From Candidatus Kuenenia stuttgartensis (lineage in GTDB: Bacteria; Planctomycetota; Planctomycetia; Gemmatales; Gemmataceae): 35,203 nt of DNA. Location: contig CAMCLK010000051.1 of assembly GCA_945875585.1 (NCBI GenBank), positions 1 to 35,203 on the forward strand. The letters are read 5' to 3'. Position 1 is the stretch's first letter, and each line of letters opens with the position of its first letter. The position numbers and the translations under genes are program-made. Below the pieces are notes generated by a model. That model was not told where the DNA came from, did not search any database, and saw only the letters and a list, made by a program, of their open reading frames with translations. Positions 15,280 through 23,327 of the stretch are shown here, piece by piece.

Positions 15280-17861
15280 GGCGCGCCCTCTGAACCTGCG
15301 TCTAGCCCAAGGGTGAAACCGATAACTCGCTTCATTCCCTTTCGAACAGGCGAATCTTCCCAATAAAGCACAGCAAATGGATCTTTTAGGTCGAAAGGTG
15401 CAGGAGGCTTGCCCTTTGCTCCCTTGTTTGCGGGAACCACGGCTTCGAGTTCCTCACCCATCAGATCAGGAAATGTGCAGTCCCATGAACCGAAAGCATC
15501 GAGTCCCTGACCAATCATTACCTGATATGCTTTATCAACTGCCGAAGACTTTTCTCGACCAGGAAGCTTGACTTCAGGCACATCGAGGCCAATCGCTCCG
15601 GTCAATTCAGGCTTGTCGATCTTGATGAGAAGCTTCTCTGGAAGCTTGTCGGCTTTGTAAAATGTCGGTTTTCGGACAACTCCGTCTTTGTCCCCCACCG
15701 CAAAATGCACTGTGGACCCAGTTCCTGTGCCAGGGCGAAGAGCCAACCGCGCGCCAATTTTCGAATCTTCACTTGGCGACAATTCAAAAATGACCACACA
15801 TTGCTTTGGGTTTTCTGGCAATACCCTCATCCACTGTCCCACTCGCCACTTAACTCCATCCACTGACAAATCGATTTCGCGGCGTGTCCAATCATCTTTG
15901 GTTTCCCACTTGGAGACAGTCTTGGCTGCCGACTTTGATGAGCCTACCGCGCCGATTTTGCCCCGCGGGGTTTTCAGCATGAAATGGCTACCTTTGTCAG
16001 AACCATCTGTAGCCAGTAACGTCACCCGGTCTTGATCGGTAGTTTCGACGGTAAATGCCAAAAGGTCTTTGGTTTCACTGCCAGCAATGACAGGCTTAAC
16101 CAACGCCTTACCTCCAGCACTGCTTCCTCCACCACGTCCAAAGAGCATGATCAAACCGACCACCAGCAGGACCAGAATCCCCAAGCCGCTTCCAGCAAGA
16201 ATGAGCATTCGCCCTTTCCCCTTGGCTGGAATAACAGCATCCGAACTGGCTGAAGCTACAGGAGCGGAAATCACTTTCGACTTCTTGGTAGAAGTCGGCT
16301 GAAACGCAGGCGAGGCAAAAGGATCGCCCGATGGCGATGGTTGCACTTCACTAGGAACAGCTACCGCTACTAATGGTTCGGGAGAAGAAATCACTGCAGA
16401 TGGAACTGCGATAGGGGCAGGTGGAGTGGCGTTAATAGGCTGAATAACAGGAACAGAAACTGGAGAGGCTGCAGTATTTTTGGGAGCCGGGATTTCTGGG
16501 GCAGCAACCTGTTGCACATGCACCATTTCAGCTTCGACAAGAACTCCCGCTTCTTCTATCGATTCACCATACAGTAATTCCACCGGGGCAAATTGCTCGG
16601 ATTCATCTTCAACTATTGGGGCCAATGCATCCAAGTCAAGCAGGGGTGCTGCCTCTGGAACCCTGAAAGCAACCTCGACAGGGATTTCAAATTTTTGCTG
16701 CCCGTTGGCCACAACAACCAAGGTTGTGCGTAGTGGCGCGTCTTCGGTCAGCGAATTGGTATCGATTTCGAGTGGCAATGCGGCTGATTGGTAATTGGCC
16801 TCAAGTTCACCAACAGTGATCCAGGGTACTGCCGAAGCTAAGTAACCATAAACGTGCCTTTTCTCATCCGTTTTTAGAATAATACGTTCTGTCAGTTTTT
16901 CACCCGGGACAGCCCAAAGTGCTATCGCCAATGGTTCGGCAACCACCTTGGGAGAAGGAGCAAAACCATGAGCTTCGAAATACTGCTGGACCGATGCCAA
17001 TCCCGGAGCTACAGGGCCATTGACTGGATAGTCCCAACCATTTGCACTGTACCATTCGGCAAGTTTTCCGCTGAGGAAAACAGGTGCGGCTTCCCTAGGT
17101 TTAGTCCGGGCTTTTTCAGCAATGTGACGTGGGCTGGTGGCCCCATCGAACAATCCACCAACAAAAGGAAGGACATCAGCTTCGCGAGCCGACAACCGAA
17201 TTTCAATTGTTCCGGTTTCTGTGGAGAGGACCAAGGTGCCCGCAAGATTCCTGCCACTGCGCCGAATCTGCCCCTCTGAAATAAATATTTCCAGCGATGC
17301 GTCACCAATAAATTGAAATGATCGATCGGTCAGAGAGGTTTCAACAGAAAGCGAGCACCACGGCGCATCGCGCAATGAGGCTTCACCCCAAACCAGACGT
17401 TGCCCGGCATTAGTTAATGAAACAACAACACGGGCAGGCTCCCCGGGCTGAAGGATACCAAAATCAATTTCACGGCTGATAACTTCGAGAGCACCTGGCT
17501 TCAAATCATTACCCGGCAAGGCAGCCAATAATTGATCAAGACCCCGATCCGGATCGGGGAATAGGCGAGCCTGAGCGGCTGCCTGAACAAGGTCTAATCG
17601 GCCAAGTCCCGAGAAAAATCCTTCCCATTCGGCGAAGGCAAGCATGTCACGCGAGGCATTCCATTCGGATAGAATTCCTTTGGCCAGTCCAGGAAAATCA
17701 TCGCACGAAAGGCCTGAACTAAAAACGAATGGGGTAGGGAACCCGACGCGCGCGGTGGAACGGGGCAAAACCCCTTCAAGTAAAACGCCATCATGATGGC
17801 AAAAACGGGCATCCGCTGGATTCGGACTTGAGCATCTTGGACACATTACTGCAGCGGCCAT
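15276..17861 (-). CDS. Large bitopic membrane protein with zinc ribbon and Ig-like region, function unknown
   Basis: The 861-residue product starts with a cysteine ribbon (CPRC at 7-10, then CHH at 21-23). A region containing an Ig/ASPM-like beta segment follows (DFGILQPGEPARVVVSLTNAG), then beta-rich repeats, a long Pro/Ala/Val/Ser-rich low-complexity stretch (about 410-545), one membrane helix (about 550-571: LILAGSGLGILVLLVVGLIM) and a roughly 290-residue C-terminal domain of no family I recognise. The topology suggests a cytosolic ribbon and Ig part and an exported C-domain, or the reverse. I chose the ATG at 17861 because GGAG lies 5 bp upstream; the in-frame TTG at 17885 is weaker. Its stop overlaps the kinase start, and it lies 37 bp after the FHA gene, so it is probably a structural or sensory partner, or a substrate, of the kinase and phosphatase. 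Confidence 0.85.
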   Translation of the reverse strand: MAAAVMCPRCSSPNPADARFCHHDGVLLEGVLPRSTARVGFPTPFVFSSGLSCDDFPGLAKGILSEWNASRDMLAFAEWEGFFSGLGRLDLVQAAAQARLFPDPDRGLDQLLAALPGNDLKPGALEVISREIDFGILQPGEPARVVVSLTNAGQRLVWGEASLRDAPWCSLSVETSLTDRSFQFIGDASLEIFISEGQIRRSGRNLAGTLVLSTETGTIEIRLSAREADVLPFVGGLFDGATSPRHIAEKARTKPREAAPVFLSGKLAEWYSANGWDYPVNGPVAPGLASVQQYFEAHGFAPSPKVVAEPLAIALWAVPGEKLTERIILKTDEKRHVYGYLASAVPWITVGELEANYQSAALPLEIDTNSLTEDAPLRTTLVVVANGQQKFEIPVEVAFRVPEAAPLLDLDALAPIVEDESEQFAPVELLYGESIEEAGVLVEAEMVHVQQVAAPEIPAPKNTAASPVSVPVIQPINATPPAPIAVPSAVISSPEPLVAVAVPSEVQPSPSGDPFASPAFQPTSTKKSKVISAPVASASSDAVIPAKGKGRMLILAGSGLGILVLLVVGLIMLFGRGGGSSAGGKALVKPVIAGSETKDLLAFTVETTDQDRVTLLATDGSDKGSHFMLKTPRGKIGAVGSSKSAAKTVSKWETKDDWTRREIDLSVDGVKWRVGQWMRVLPENPKQCVVIFELSPSEDSKIGARLALRPGTGTGSTVHFAVGDKDGVVRKPTFYKADKLPEKLLIKIDKPELTGAIGLDVPEVKLPGREKSSAVDKAYQVMIGQGLDAFGSWDCTFPDLMGEELEAVVPANKGAKGKPPAPFDLKDPFAVLYWEDSPVRKGMKRVIGFTLGLDAGSEGAP

Positions 17862-17898
17862 GTTAACTCCGAACCGAAATAACAAAACAAGCTGAAAG

Positions 17899-18480
17899 TC
17901 ACATCAGTTTCAACTGAACGCCACCTATTTGAATCATATCACCTATAACAATTGGATGCTTCTGGCCTGGAAAAATGCGTTCACGATTCACGTAAGTGCC
18001 GTTCGAGCTATTCAAGTCTTCAATACTGACCTGATCTGCTACATGAATGACAGCGTGCTGGCGTGAAACCCAGATCCGCTTGGGATCTTCCTGACACTCC
18101 AGATCAACATCAACGGGTTTGGCATCACTTCTGCCAATAATATTGGGCCCGGGAAGCAACGGATAATCCACTTCGCGGCGTTGGCCTCGGAGCACCACCA
18201 ATCGGAAATTCTGGCTGCGTCCAAGCTTGGCCGATGCAGCAACTACCGGCTTTGGTGGTGGCACTTGCTGTATCGGAGGGGGTTCTGGCGGCTTAACCAA
18301 GGCTGGTTCAGGCGGCTTCAGCGGATTGGGGGCCTGATTGGTTTCAGGTGGGTCCACCACCAGCTCCATATCCACAACCGATTCGGATGCAGACTCAGCA
18401 ATGCTGATATCCGACTTGCATAGCACGCAAAAACGAGCGACTTCTTCGTTTTTGGTATAACAAAAAGGACACTTTTTCAT
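17899..18480 (-). CDS. Zinc-ribbon FHA-domain protein
   Basis: The 193-residue product has three parts: an N-terminal zinc ribbon (Cys4/Cys7 and Cys19/Cys22), a proline-rich linker (about 50-82) and a C-terminal FHA domain (about 90-193). The FHA signature is complete: GRS at 116-118, SRQH at 139-142 and NSSNGTYVN at 157-165. These residues form the phosphothreonine pocket, so the protein should read Thr phosphorylation by a cognate kinase. The ATG at 18480 is preferred; the TTG at 18504 would add eight residues ahead of the ribbon, and neither has a strong Shine-Dalgarno. It is the first gene of the four-gene signalling run and lies 85 bp after nagA, so it may have its own promoter. Confidence 0.93.
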   Translation of the reverse strand: MKKCPFCYTKNEEVARFCVLCKSDISIAESASESVVDMELVVDPPETNQAPNPLKPPEPALVKPPEPPPIQQVPPPKPVVAASAKLGRSQNFRLVVLRGQRREVDYPLLPGPNIIGRSDAKPVDVDLECQEDPKRIWVSRQHAVIHVADQVSIEDLNSSNGTYVNRERIFPGQKHPIVIGDMIQIGGVQLKLM

Positions 18481-18565
18481 TGCCGCGACCCGTTCAAGGT
18501 CCAACGTCTGCCATGAGACAATTCGCAGGGAGACATATTCATCCTACAAGTTGAGACCCAAAGTT

Positions 18566-19735
18566 TCACGAAACAGCTGTTTTCCAGCAACCAGCCAGAC
18601 AAACAGCGGTGGGCTTGGCTTCAGACAAAGCATTTCCGCTCCATAAAACCAGGTCGGCAGGATCACCCAACCTCAAGCCTATGCACGGCAATCCAAGAAG
18701 CCTCCTAGGAGCATCGGTTGCGGCGTGAAGAATATCTTGAGGCGTCCATTCGTCGAGCATCCAAGCATGCCTTAGGCAATGATCGAGAAAATGCCCAGAA
18801 CCCGCAAGGTATTGAGTGCCCGGGATTGTCACCCGGCCATCGGACATTACTTCAATAGGCCTTTCCCACATGTGGTACAGAGCAGGTGGACAACCAGCCA
18901 AGGCACTGGAATCGCATGTAAGGACAAGATTTCCAGGTCGCTTGCAACGCAGCACTGCGCGCAAAAAAGCTTCTGGAATATGATGGCCATCAGCAATGAC
19001 TGACGCAAGCAATTTATTGTCTACTAGTTGCGGCCAAATGGGATTGGCGTGCCTGTCAATATTTGAAGCACACCCATTGCCCAAATGGGTGGATAAGCGT
19101 GCTCCCAATGCCACTGCGGCCTGAATGGTTGAAGCATCAGAACCAGTATGTCCCAGCGCGACAGTAACACCGTTGTCTACCAGCAATTCAATCCATGCCA
19201 ATGCCCCCGGTATTTCCGGCGCCACTGTTATAAGTTTGATGAGCCCATGGGCAGATTCCTGCCACGTCTTGTATTCCTGAGCTGTAGGAACCCTGACCCA
19301 GCGACCCGGATGCGCTCCCCGGTAACCTTCAACTGGGCTAATTGCAGGCCCTTCAATGTGGTATCCAGCAATTACTTTGCGTACGACCGGATCGGCACTT
19401 CGCGCTGATTCAATTTTTTCCAAAGCCCCAACAATATCGTCGTTACTTGCTGTGATAAGTGTTGCCAAAATTCCAGTCATTCCGTGGTTGAGGACGCGGT
19501 CCACAACGCGGCGAATTCCCTCAACTGTGATGGTTGGATCATTGAACGAGATACCTAACGCACCGTTCACCTGAAGGTCAAAAAGCCCGGGAGTGATCCA
19601 AGGATATGGCTGTGTGCCAGAATCCTCAAACGGTTCCATTTCCCCAATTGTTTCGCCGTTTGTTTTAAACCGCACAAGGCGGCCTGAACCGACTAAACGA
19701 GCAGAAATCAGTTCATCATTGGTTGGAACTATCAT
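18566..19735 (-). CDS. nagA: N-acetylglucosamine-6-phosphate deacetylase
   Basis: NagA hydrolyses N-acetylglucosamine 6-phosphate to glucosamine 6-phosphate and acetate in amino-sugar catabolism and cell-wall recycling, in the cytosol. The 389-residue product has the usual length and the amidohydrolase fold. Visible are PGLFDLQVNG (family: PGF.D.QLNG), the metal ligand Glu128 in YHIEGPAISP, His196 in LGHTGSD, His217 in THLGNG, DGHHIP near 249-254 and the catalytic Asp275 in CDSSALAG. No nagB or sugar transporter is next to it. Instead its ATG overlaps the stop of a Ser/Thr kinase gene by 4 bp (ATGA) without a clear ribosome site of its own, so it depends on translational coupling to that kinase. 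A related amidohydrolase activity cannot be excluded. Confidence 0.87.
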   Translation of the reverse strand: MIVPTNDELISARLVGSGRLVRFKTNGETIGEMEPFEDSGTQPYPWITPGLFDLQVNGALGISFNDPTITVEGIRRVVDRVLNHGMTGILATLITASNDDIVGALEKIESARSADPVVRKVIAGYHIEGPAISPVEGYRGAHPGRWVRVPTAQEYKTWQESAHGLIKLITVAPEIPGALAWIELLVDNGVTVALGHTGSDASTIQAAVALGARLSTHLGNGCASNIDRHANPIWPQLVDNKLLASVIADGHHIPEAFLRAVLRCKRPGNLVLTCDSSALAGCPPALYHMWERPIEVMSDGRVTIPGTQYLAGSGHFLDHCLRHAWMLDEWTPQDILHAATDAPRRLLGLPCIGLRLGDPADLVLWSGNALSEAKPTAVCLAGCWKTAVS

Positions 19736-21171
19736 GCTGGTAAACGCGTATCTTTCTCATGGTTTTCCGCAGTATTTTCGTGCCGTTTCAATCCATAAAA
19801 ACACCCGACAGCCGTAGCCAATGCTCCAGCAATGGTTCCAGCGACAAAAAACAGAAGCTCGCGTGAAGTCACGCCCTCTTCAACATTTTCATCAGCAGCG
19901 ACATTTGCTGTTGGATCGGGCCCCTGCACTGGACTCAGTGGAAGATCAAACGAAGGCGGTTCCACAATAGGTTGGGAAACAGGTGCCACATTTTCAGCCA
20001 ATCGAAGGGCGGTATTCCGCTTTTCACCTTCCAGCCATGTAAAGTATGGCCTCATTTTCGCATCTGATTCGGGGGTTTCCAATCCTTCCAAATCTCCCGA
20101 AACAAATGGCAGAAGCACTTTGAGAGCCGATGCAGGGTCTGCATAACGGTCTTCTGGATTTTTCTCCATCAATTTAAGAACGATTTTTTCCAACCCCATG
20201 GGGACGCCCGGCGCCAATTCATGAGGGGGGCGGGGCGATTCTGTGGCATGGCGGATCATTTGATTGAGCAGACTGCTGTCAGGAAATGGCGGCTGACCTG
20301 TCAGCATGTGGTACATGACACAGCCGGTGCTGTACAAATCGCAACGAATATCCACTCCTCGCGAATTACGCGCCTGCTCGGGGGCCATGTAATCCGGTGT
20401 CCCCAGTAAGACACCCGTTTCAGTCACTTGGTCTTCTAAATCTTCACCTTCGCCCATAACCGCTCGGCCAAGGCCAATGTCCAGAATTTTTACAGTGGCT
20501 TTGGCAAGGTCAGCTTTCGTACCTTCTGTTCGGTTCACCAACATCAAGTTTTCAGGTTTGATATCCCGATGAACAATTCCCTTTTCATGCAGGTGCTGCA
20601 ACCCCCTAAGAATTTGATATCCGACGCGTGCAGCATCACCAGAAGAAATGACTCCTCTCTTCAGGTGATCCTTCAAGGTTTCACCAGAAAGGAATTCCAT
20701 TGCCAAATAATGCAAGCCCTCGCTTTCACCTAACTGAAAACCGCGGACGACATTGGGATGGTTGAAGTTAATGACAAGATTGGATTCGCGCAGAAAACGA
20801 GCTAGAAGTCTGGAATCTTTGACGCTGGAAGGTGGGAGTACTTTAAGAGCAAAAACCTGCCCCAATTCATGTTGGGCACGGTAAACACCAGCCATCTTCC
20901 CACTGCCAAGCCTGTCGAGAATACGGTAAGGACCTACAAAAAATCCCTCAGCATATCCTCGCAACAAAAGGCCAGCCTGGTATTCGGTAATATGTCGATT
21001 TTCAACCAGATAAAGAGCAAAGGCACGGATGCTTTGTGGTTTGCCTGCTCTTTCCTTTTCCCAGCGCTCCATCAGTGAGCGCGCCTGCTCAATGCCCACC
21101 AATTTGCTGCGGATCAGCAAGCCAAAAATATTGGGGATAGTCAAATCACCCGCCGGGACTCGCGCCGCCAT
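19732..21171 (-). CDS. Membrane-anchored Hanks-type Ser/Thr protein kinase
   Basis: The 479-residue product has three parts. The first is an N-terminal helical segment (1-82) ending in ITEYQAGLLLRG, a feature I associate with planctomycete kinases. The second is a kinase domain (about 83-355) with LGSGKMAGVY, Lys110 in ALKVL, HRDIKPEN (201-208) and GTPDYMAPEQ. The third is a Pro-rich linker with one membrane helix near the C-terminus (about 438-462: LLFFVAGTIAGALATAVGCF) and a short charged tail. DFG is replaced by DIG (231-233); the aspartate that holds magnesium is kept, so activity is likely. The start was set at the ATG at 21171, with AGGA 5-6 bp upstream, rather than the GTG at 21222. 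It is coupled to nagA by a 4-bp overlap. With the C-terminus outside and no large sensor domain, the signal it senses is unclear. Confidence 0.9.
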   Translation of the reverse strand: MAARVPAGDLTIPNIFGLLIRSKLVGIEQARSLMERWEKERAGKPQSIRAFALYLVENRHITEYQAGLLLRGYAEGFFVGPYRILDRLGSGKMAGVYRAQHELGQVFALKVLPPSSVKDSRLLARFLRESNLVINFNHPNVVRGFQLGESEGLHYLAMEFLSGETLKDHLKRGVISSGDAARVGYQILRGLQHLHEKGIVHRDIKPENLMLVNRTEGTKADLAKATVKILDIGLGRAVMGEGEDLEDQVTETGVLLGTPDYMAPEQARNSRGVDIRCDLYSTGCVMYHMLTGQPPFPDSSLLNQMIRHATESPRPPHELAPGVPMGLEKIVLKLMEKNPEDRYADPASALKVLLPFVSGDLEGLETPESDAKMRPYFTWLEGEKRNTALRLAENVAPVSQPIVEPPSFDLPLSPVQGPDPTANVAADENVEEGVTSRELLFFVAGTIAGALATAVGCFYGLKRHENTAENHEKDTRLPA

Positions 21172-21211
21172 GGCAATCCTGTCTCCGGATTTTCCGTTCC
21201 ATACCACCCGT

Positions 21212-21239
21212 TTGTGGAACACTAATCAGAGCTTATCCT
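21212..21239 (+). promoter_or_regulatory. Possible promoter for the cbiX-like gene
   Basis: TTGTGG (21212-21217) and TATCCT (21234-21239) are spaced by 16 bp and lie about 45 bp before the ATG, in the 112-bp gap between two divergent genes. This is a sigma70-like guess from sequence only. Confidence 0.25.
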
Positions 21240-21283
21240 AAGATGCGTTGTAAGAATGATCAACTACAGGGAATGCCTCGGTC

Positions 21284-21682
21284 ATGAATCAAAAACCTGA
21301 TGATAAAACTGCACTGCTGCTGATCGCCCACGGTAGTCGAAATCCACGTGCCAATCAGGATATCGTCGATTTGGCCAATCGCTTTCTACAACGAGGTCAC
21401 TCCATAGCGGAGCCATGTTTTCTGGAAATGGCTCCACCGTCTATCGAAGACGGTGGAGCCAAGTGCGTGGAGAAGGGGGCGCGCCGTGTTGTAATGCTCC
21501 CTTACTTCCTGTCGGCAGGTATCCACGTGGTGGAAGATCTACTCGAAGCTCGCAATGCTATGACAGAACGATTTCCAGACGTGCAATTTATTTTGGCCAA
21601 ACCTTTGGGGCCTCATGTCATGCTTGAGGAATTGCTTGGCATGAGGCTTGATGAAGCGTTGGCTTCGTCAGCCACCAGCTAG
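21284..21682 (+). CDS. CbiX/SirB-type sirohydrochlorin chelatase, short form
   Basis: This 132-residue protein has the size of the single-domain CbiX(S)/SirB chelatases, which insert cobalt or iron into sirohydrochlorin for cobalamin or siroheme. LLLIAHGSRNP at the start carries the conserved metal-binding His16, and LPYFLSAGIHVVEDL carries the second, His81; PCFLEMAPPS contains the usual conserved Glu48. Which metal it uses cannot be read from sequence. Siroheme would fit with the sulfate importer elsewhere in the window, but no sulfite reductase is seen here. The ATG is preceded by AGGGA about 10 bp upstream. The 3' end overlaps the convergent mtdC gene by 15 bp. Confidence 0.87.
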   Translation: MNQKPDDKTALLLIAHGSRNPRANQDIVDLANRFLQRGHSIAEPCFLEMAPPSIEDGGAKCVEKGARRVVMLPYFLSAGIHVVEDLLEARNAMTERFPDVQFILAKPLGPHVMLEELLGMRLDEALASSATS

Positions 21683-22543
21683 AATCACAGCCCTGTCGAA
21701 AATAGCATCCTCTTCTAGCTCCAGTTGATTGGTTTCAAAAAGACTAGAAATGCATGCTTTATGCAATTTCATTTTGAACCCACCAACGCCAAGCGCGCCG
21801 TGGCAGATAGCGCCTTCTCGTTCCACACCAGAGTCAAACGGTTCAATCCCTTCGATACCCATGGGCGGAACACCGTTAAGGTCGACCACAACCTTGAGCC
21901 GCTTTTTCGACCAGATTCCGTGATCCACCAAGCGAATCCCAGCTGCTCCACAAGCCACTAAGATATCGCAGTCTTCCAGTGCACGGGACATATCAAACGG
22001 ATTAGCCGGTGCAACGGCTTCGATGACTGCACCAGGTCGCTTGCACAGAATGGCACGTGCAGCGGCCTCGGCCCGATCCAACTGCCTCGACGCCAAACGC
22101 ACAGCGCAACCAAGTCGAGCCAGTAAACTAACCACCCGCTGGCCAACTGGACCTGTTCCGGCCAGAACCAGAGCACGGGCTCCGGAATAGGGTACTGATG
22201 CCATCACGGCTCGGACGGCGGCTACAGCGGTGGTGTTGCACCCATTGGCGTCTAGCATCATTGACACACGCAGCCCGTATTGTGGCAGTAAATGTTTTCG
22301 CGCTTCAGAATAAAGCTCTTCAGCTTTTTCAACATTGGAGCCGCCCACAAATAAAGCCGTACGATTCAGATCTTTCGGGCCCCTGGTGAATATCGCACCA
22401 TGAACCAAATCGCGCACCTGGCCGACCTTGACCGAACCATGACTCAACAACACATCAACACCAGCATCCACCGCCACAACGCGGTCGAATACGCTGGGAT
22501 GATCATCGGCATCCAGATGCAGCAACACAGAACGCTTGGACAT
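21668..22543 (-). CDS. mtdC: NAD(P)-dependent methylene-tetrahydromethanopterin dehydrogenase (MtdC type)
   Basis: This enzyme oxidises methylene-H4MPT to methenyl-H4MPT in the formaldehyde oxidation and detoxification pathway. The 291-residue product is colinear with MtdA of Methylobacterium: HPSVFDRVVAVDAGVD, IFTRGPKD, FVGGSNVEKAEEL, MLDANGCNTTA, the Rossmann VLAGTGPVGQR (127-136) and GALGVGGFKMKLHKACI. It is clearly unlike the more divergent MtdB. In planctomycetes this MtdA-like form has been named MtdC, shown for Gemmata sp. Wa1-1 to be NADP- and H4MPT-specific; I assign it by lineage and by the adjacent fae. The ATG has GGAG 9 bp upstream. A rho-independent terminator lies between fae and this gene, so it is expressed by readthrough or from its own start. 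Confidence 0.85.
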   Translation of the reverse strand: MSKRSVLLHLDADDHPSVFDRVVAVDAGVDVLLSHGSVKVGQVRDLVHGAIFTRGPKDLNRTALFVGGSNVEKAEELYSEARKHLLPQYGLRVSMMLDANGCNTTAVAAVRAVMASVPYSGARALVLAGTGPVGQRVVSLLARLGCAVRLASRQLDRAEAAARAILCKRPGAVIEAVAPANPFDMSRALEDCDILVACGAAGIRLVDHGIWSKKRLKVVVDLNGVPPMGIEGIEPFDSGVEREGAICHGALGVGGFKMKLHKACISSLFETNQLELEEDAIFDRAVILAGG

Positions 22544-22565
22544 TTTCCCTATCTCCGCCGCTATT

Positions 22566-22594
22566 AAAAAAGGGCGGCGGTATTACCGCCACCC
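22566..22594 (-). terminator. Rho-independent terminator between fae and mtdC
   Basis: On the minus strand, GGGTGGCGGT pairs with ACCGCCGCCC (one G-T pair) around a 3-nt loop (22572-22594), followed by six T (22566-22571). It lies about 30 bp after the fae stop and about 22 bp before the mtdC ATG, so it can end most fae transcripts before mtdC. Confidence 0.85.
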
Positions 22595-22621
22595 CCTGAA
22601 TTTAACTAGAAAGCACCCACA

Positions 22622-23119
22622 TTATTTTGGAGAGAAAACGTGCTTTGTGGTGGTGCGCTTTTCGGTTACTTCGCTTGCCGCAGGTTCATTCTTCATAGCG
22701 CGGGCGATAGCCAGCTTGGTAGCAGCGTAGTTGAAATCATAGATCTTGGTGTCGTCGGCTGCTGCTGGGTGAATGAACACGCCGCACACGATAACCAGCT
22801 TGTCTGCATCGGCTGCAGGAATGACGCCTTCTGCGGTGCTATCAGCAACAGCACGGGCTACGGCAGCCTGAGCTGGGCCGAACATCTGAACAGCCTGCTT
22901 CATGCCTTTGATGGTTACTTTGGTAATCATCACTGTTGCTGGCTTGCAAAGCAGATTGGGAGCAACAACGGCCAACAGGCTGGAGTGACCAGCAGACTGA
23001 GTTGCCAGGGCGTTCGCGAATGCCGTGCCAACTGGGCCTTCCTTGCTACCAATCAACAGATCGATGTGGGCAATTTCATTGCCATCACCCACAAGTGCTT
23101 CGCCGATATGCATGGACAT
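22622..23119 (-). CDS. fae: Formaldehyde-activating enzyme
   Basis: Fae catalyses condensation of formaldehyde with tetrahydromethanopterin to methylene-H4MPT, the entry of the H4MPT-linked C1 pathway in the cytosol. The 165-residue product matches the family over its full length. It begins with IGEALVGDGNEIAHIDL, which includes the catalytic His18 (His22 in the characterised Methylobacterium enzyme). LLAVVAPNLLCKP, VTIKG, AVQMFGPAQAAVA, GVIPAADAD and VFIHPAA...DFNYAATKLAI follow. The product feeds MtdC encoded just downstream. A GGAGGAG lies 7 bp before the ATG, which suggests strong translation. A terminator directly after the gene separates it from mtdC. It is divergent from a LacD-like aldolase. 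Confidence 0.96.
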   Translation of the reverse strand: MSMHIGEALVGDGNEIAHIDLLIGSKEGPVGTAFANALATQSAGHSSLLAVVAPNLLCKPATVMITKVTIKGMKQAVQMFGPAQAAVARAVADSTAEGVIPAADADKLVIVCGVFIHPAAADDTKIYDFNYAATKLAIARAMKNEPAASEVTEKRTTTKHVFSPK

Positions 23120-23327
23120 GAAGAGACTCCTCCGGACTTAATTCGTTTAAACAAATGACCGAAGATTTAGATAGAAGGGAACCGGCCATTCGGCCACCAA
23201 TCCTTGCTGCGAAAAATCCAACCCCTTGCCCGGATTGCTGCCACGACTAGCCTTTAAGGTAGGTTTTGCGCCCAGACGCGTTCGCGTGTGGCACGCAATT
23301 GACACTTCAGATTCCGAGGAAATGCCC

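Noticed and set aside
13934..15363. Longer forms of the zinc-ribbon kinase and its neighbours starting at upstream TTG/GTG or in-frame codons
   Set aside because: The ATG at 15279 overlaps the preceding stop. For the neighbouring genes the ATGs at 13907 and 17861 have Shine-Dalgarno sites, while the upstream codons do not.
23120..23327. Specific promoters or a riboswitch in the fae/aldolase gap
   Set aside because: Only a short GGCC-GAAT-GGCC inverted repeat and a GTTTAAAC palindrome are seen. No -35/-10 pair or known aptamer could be fitted.
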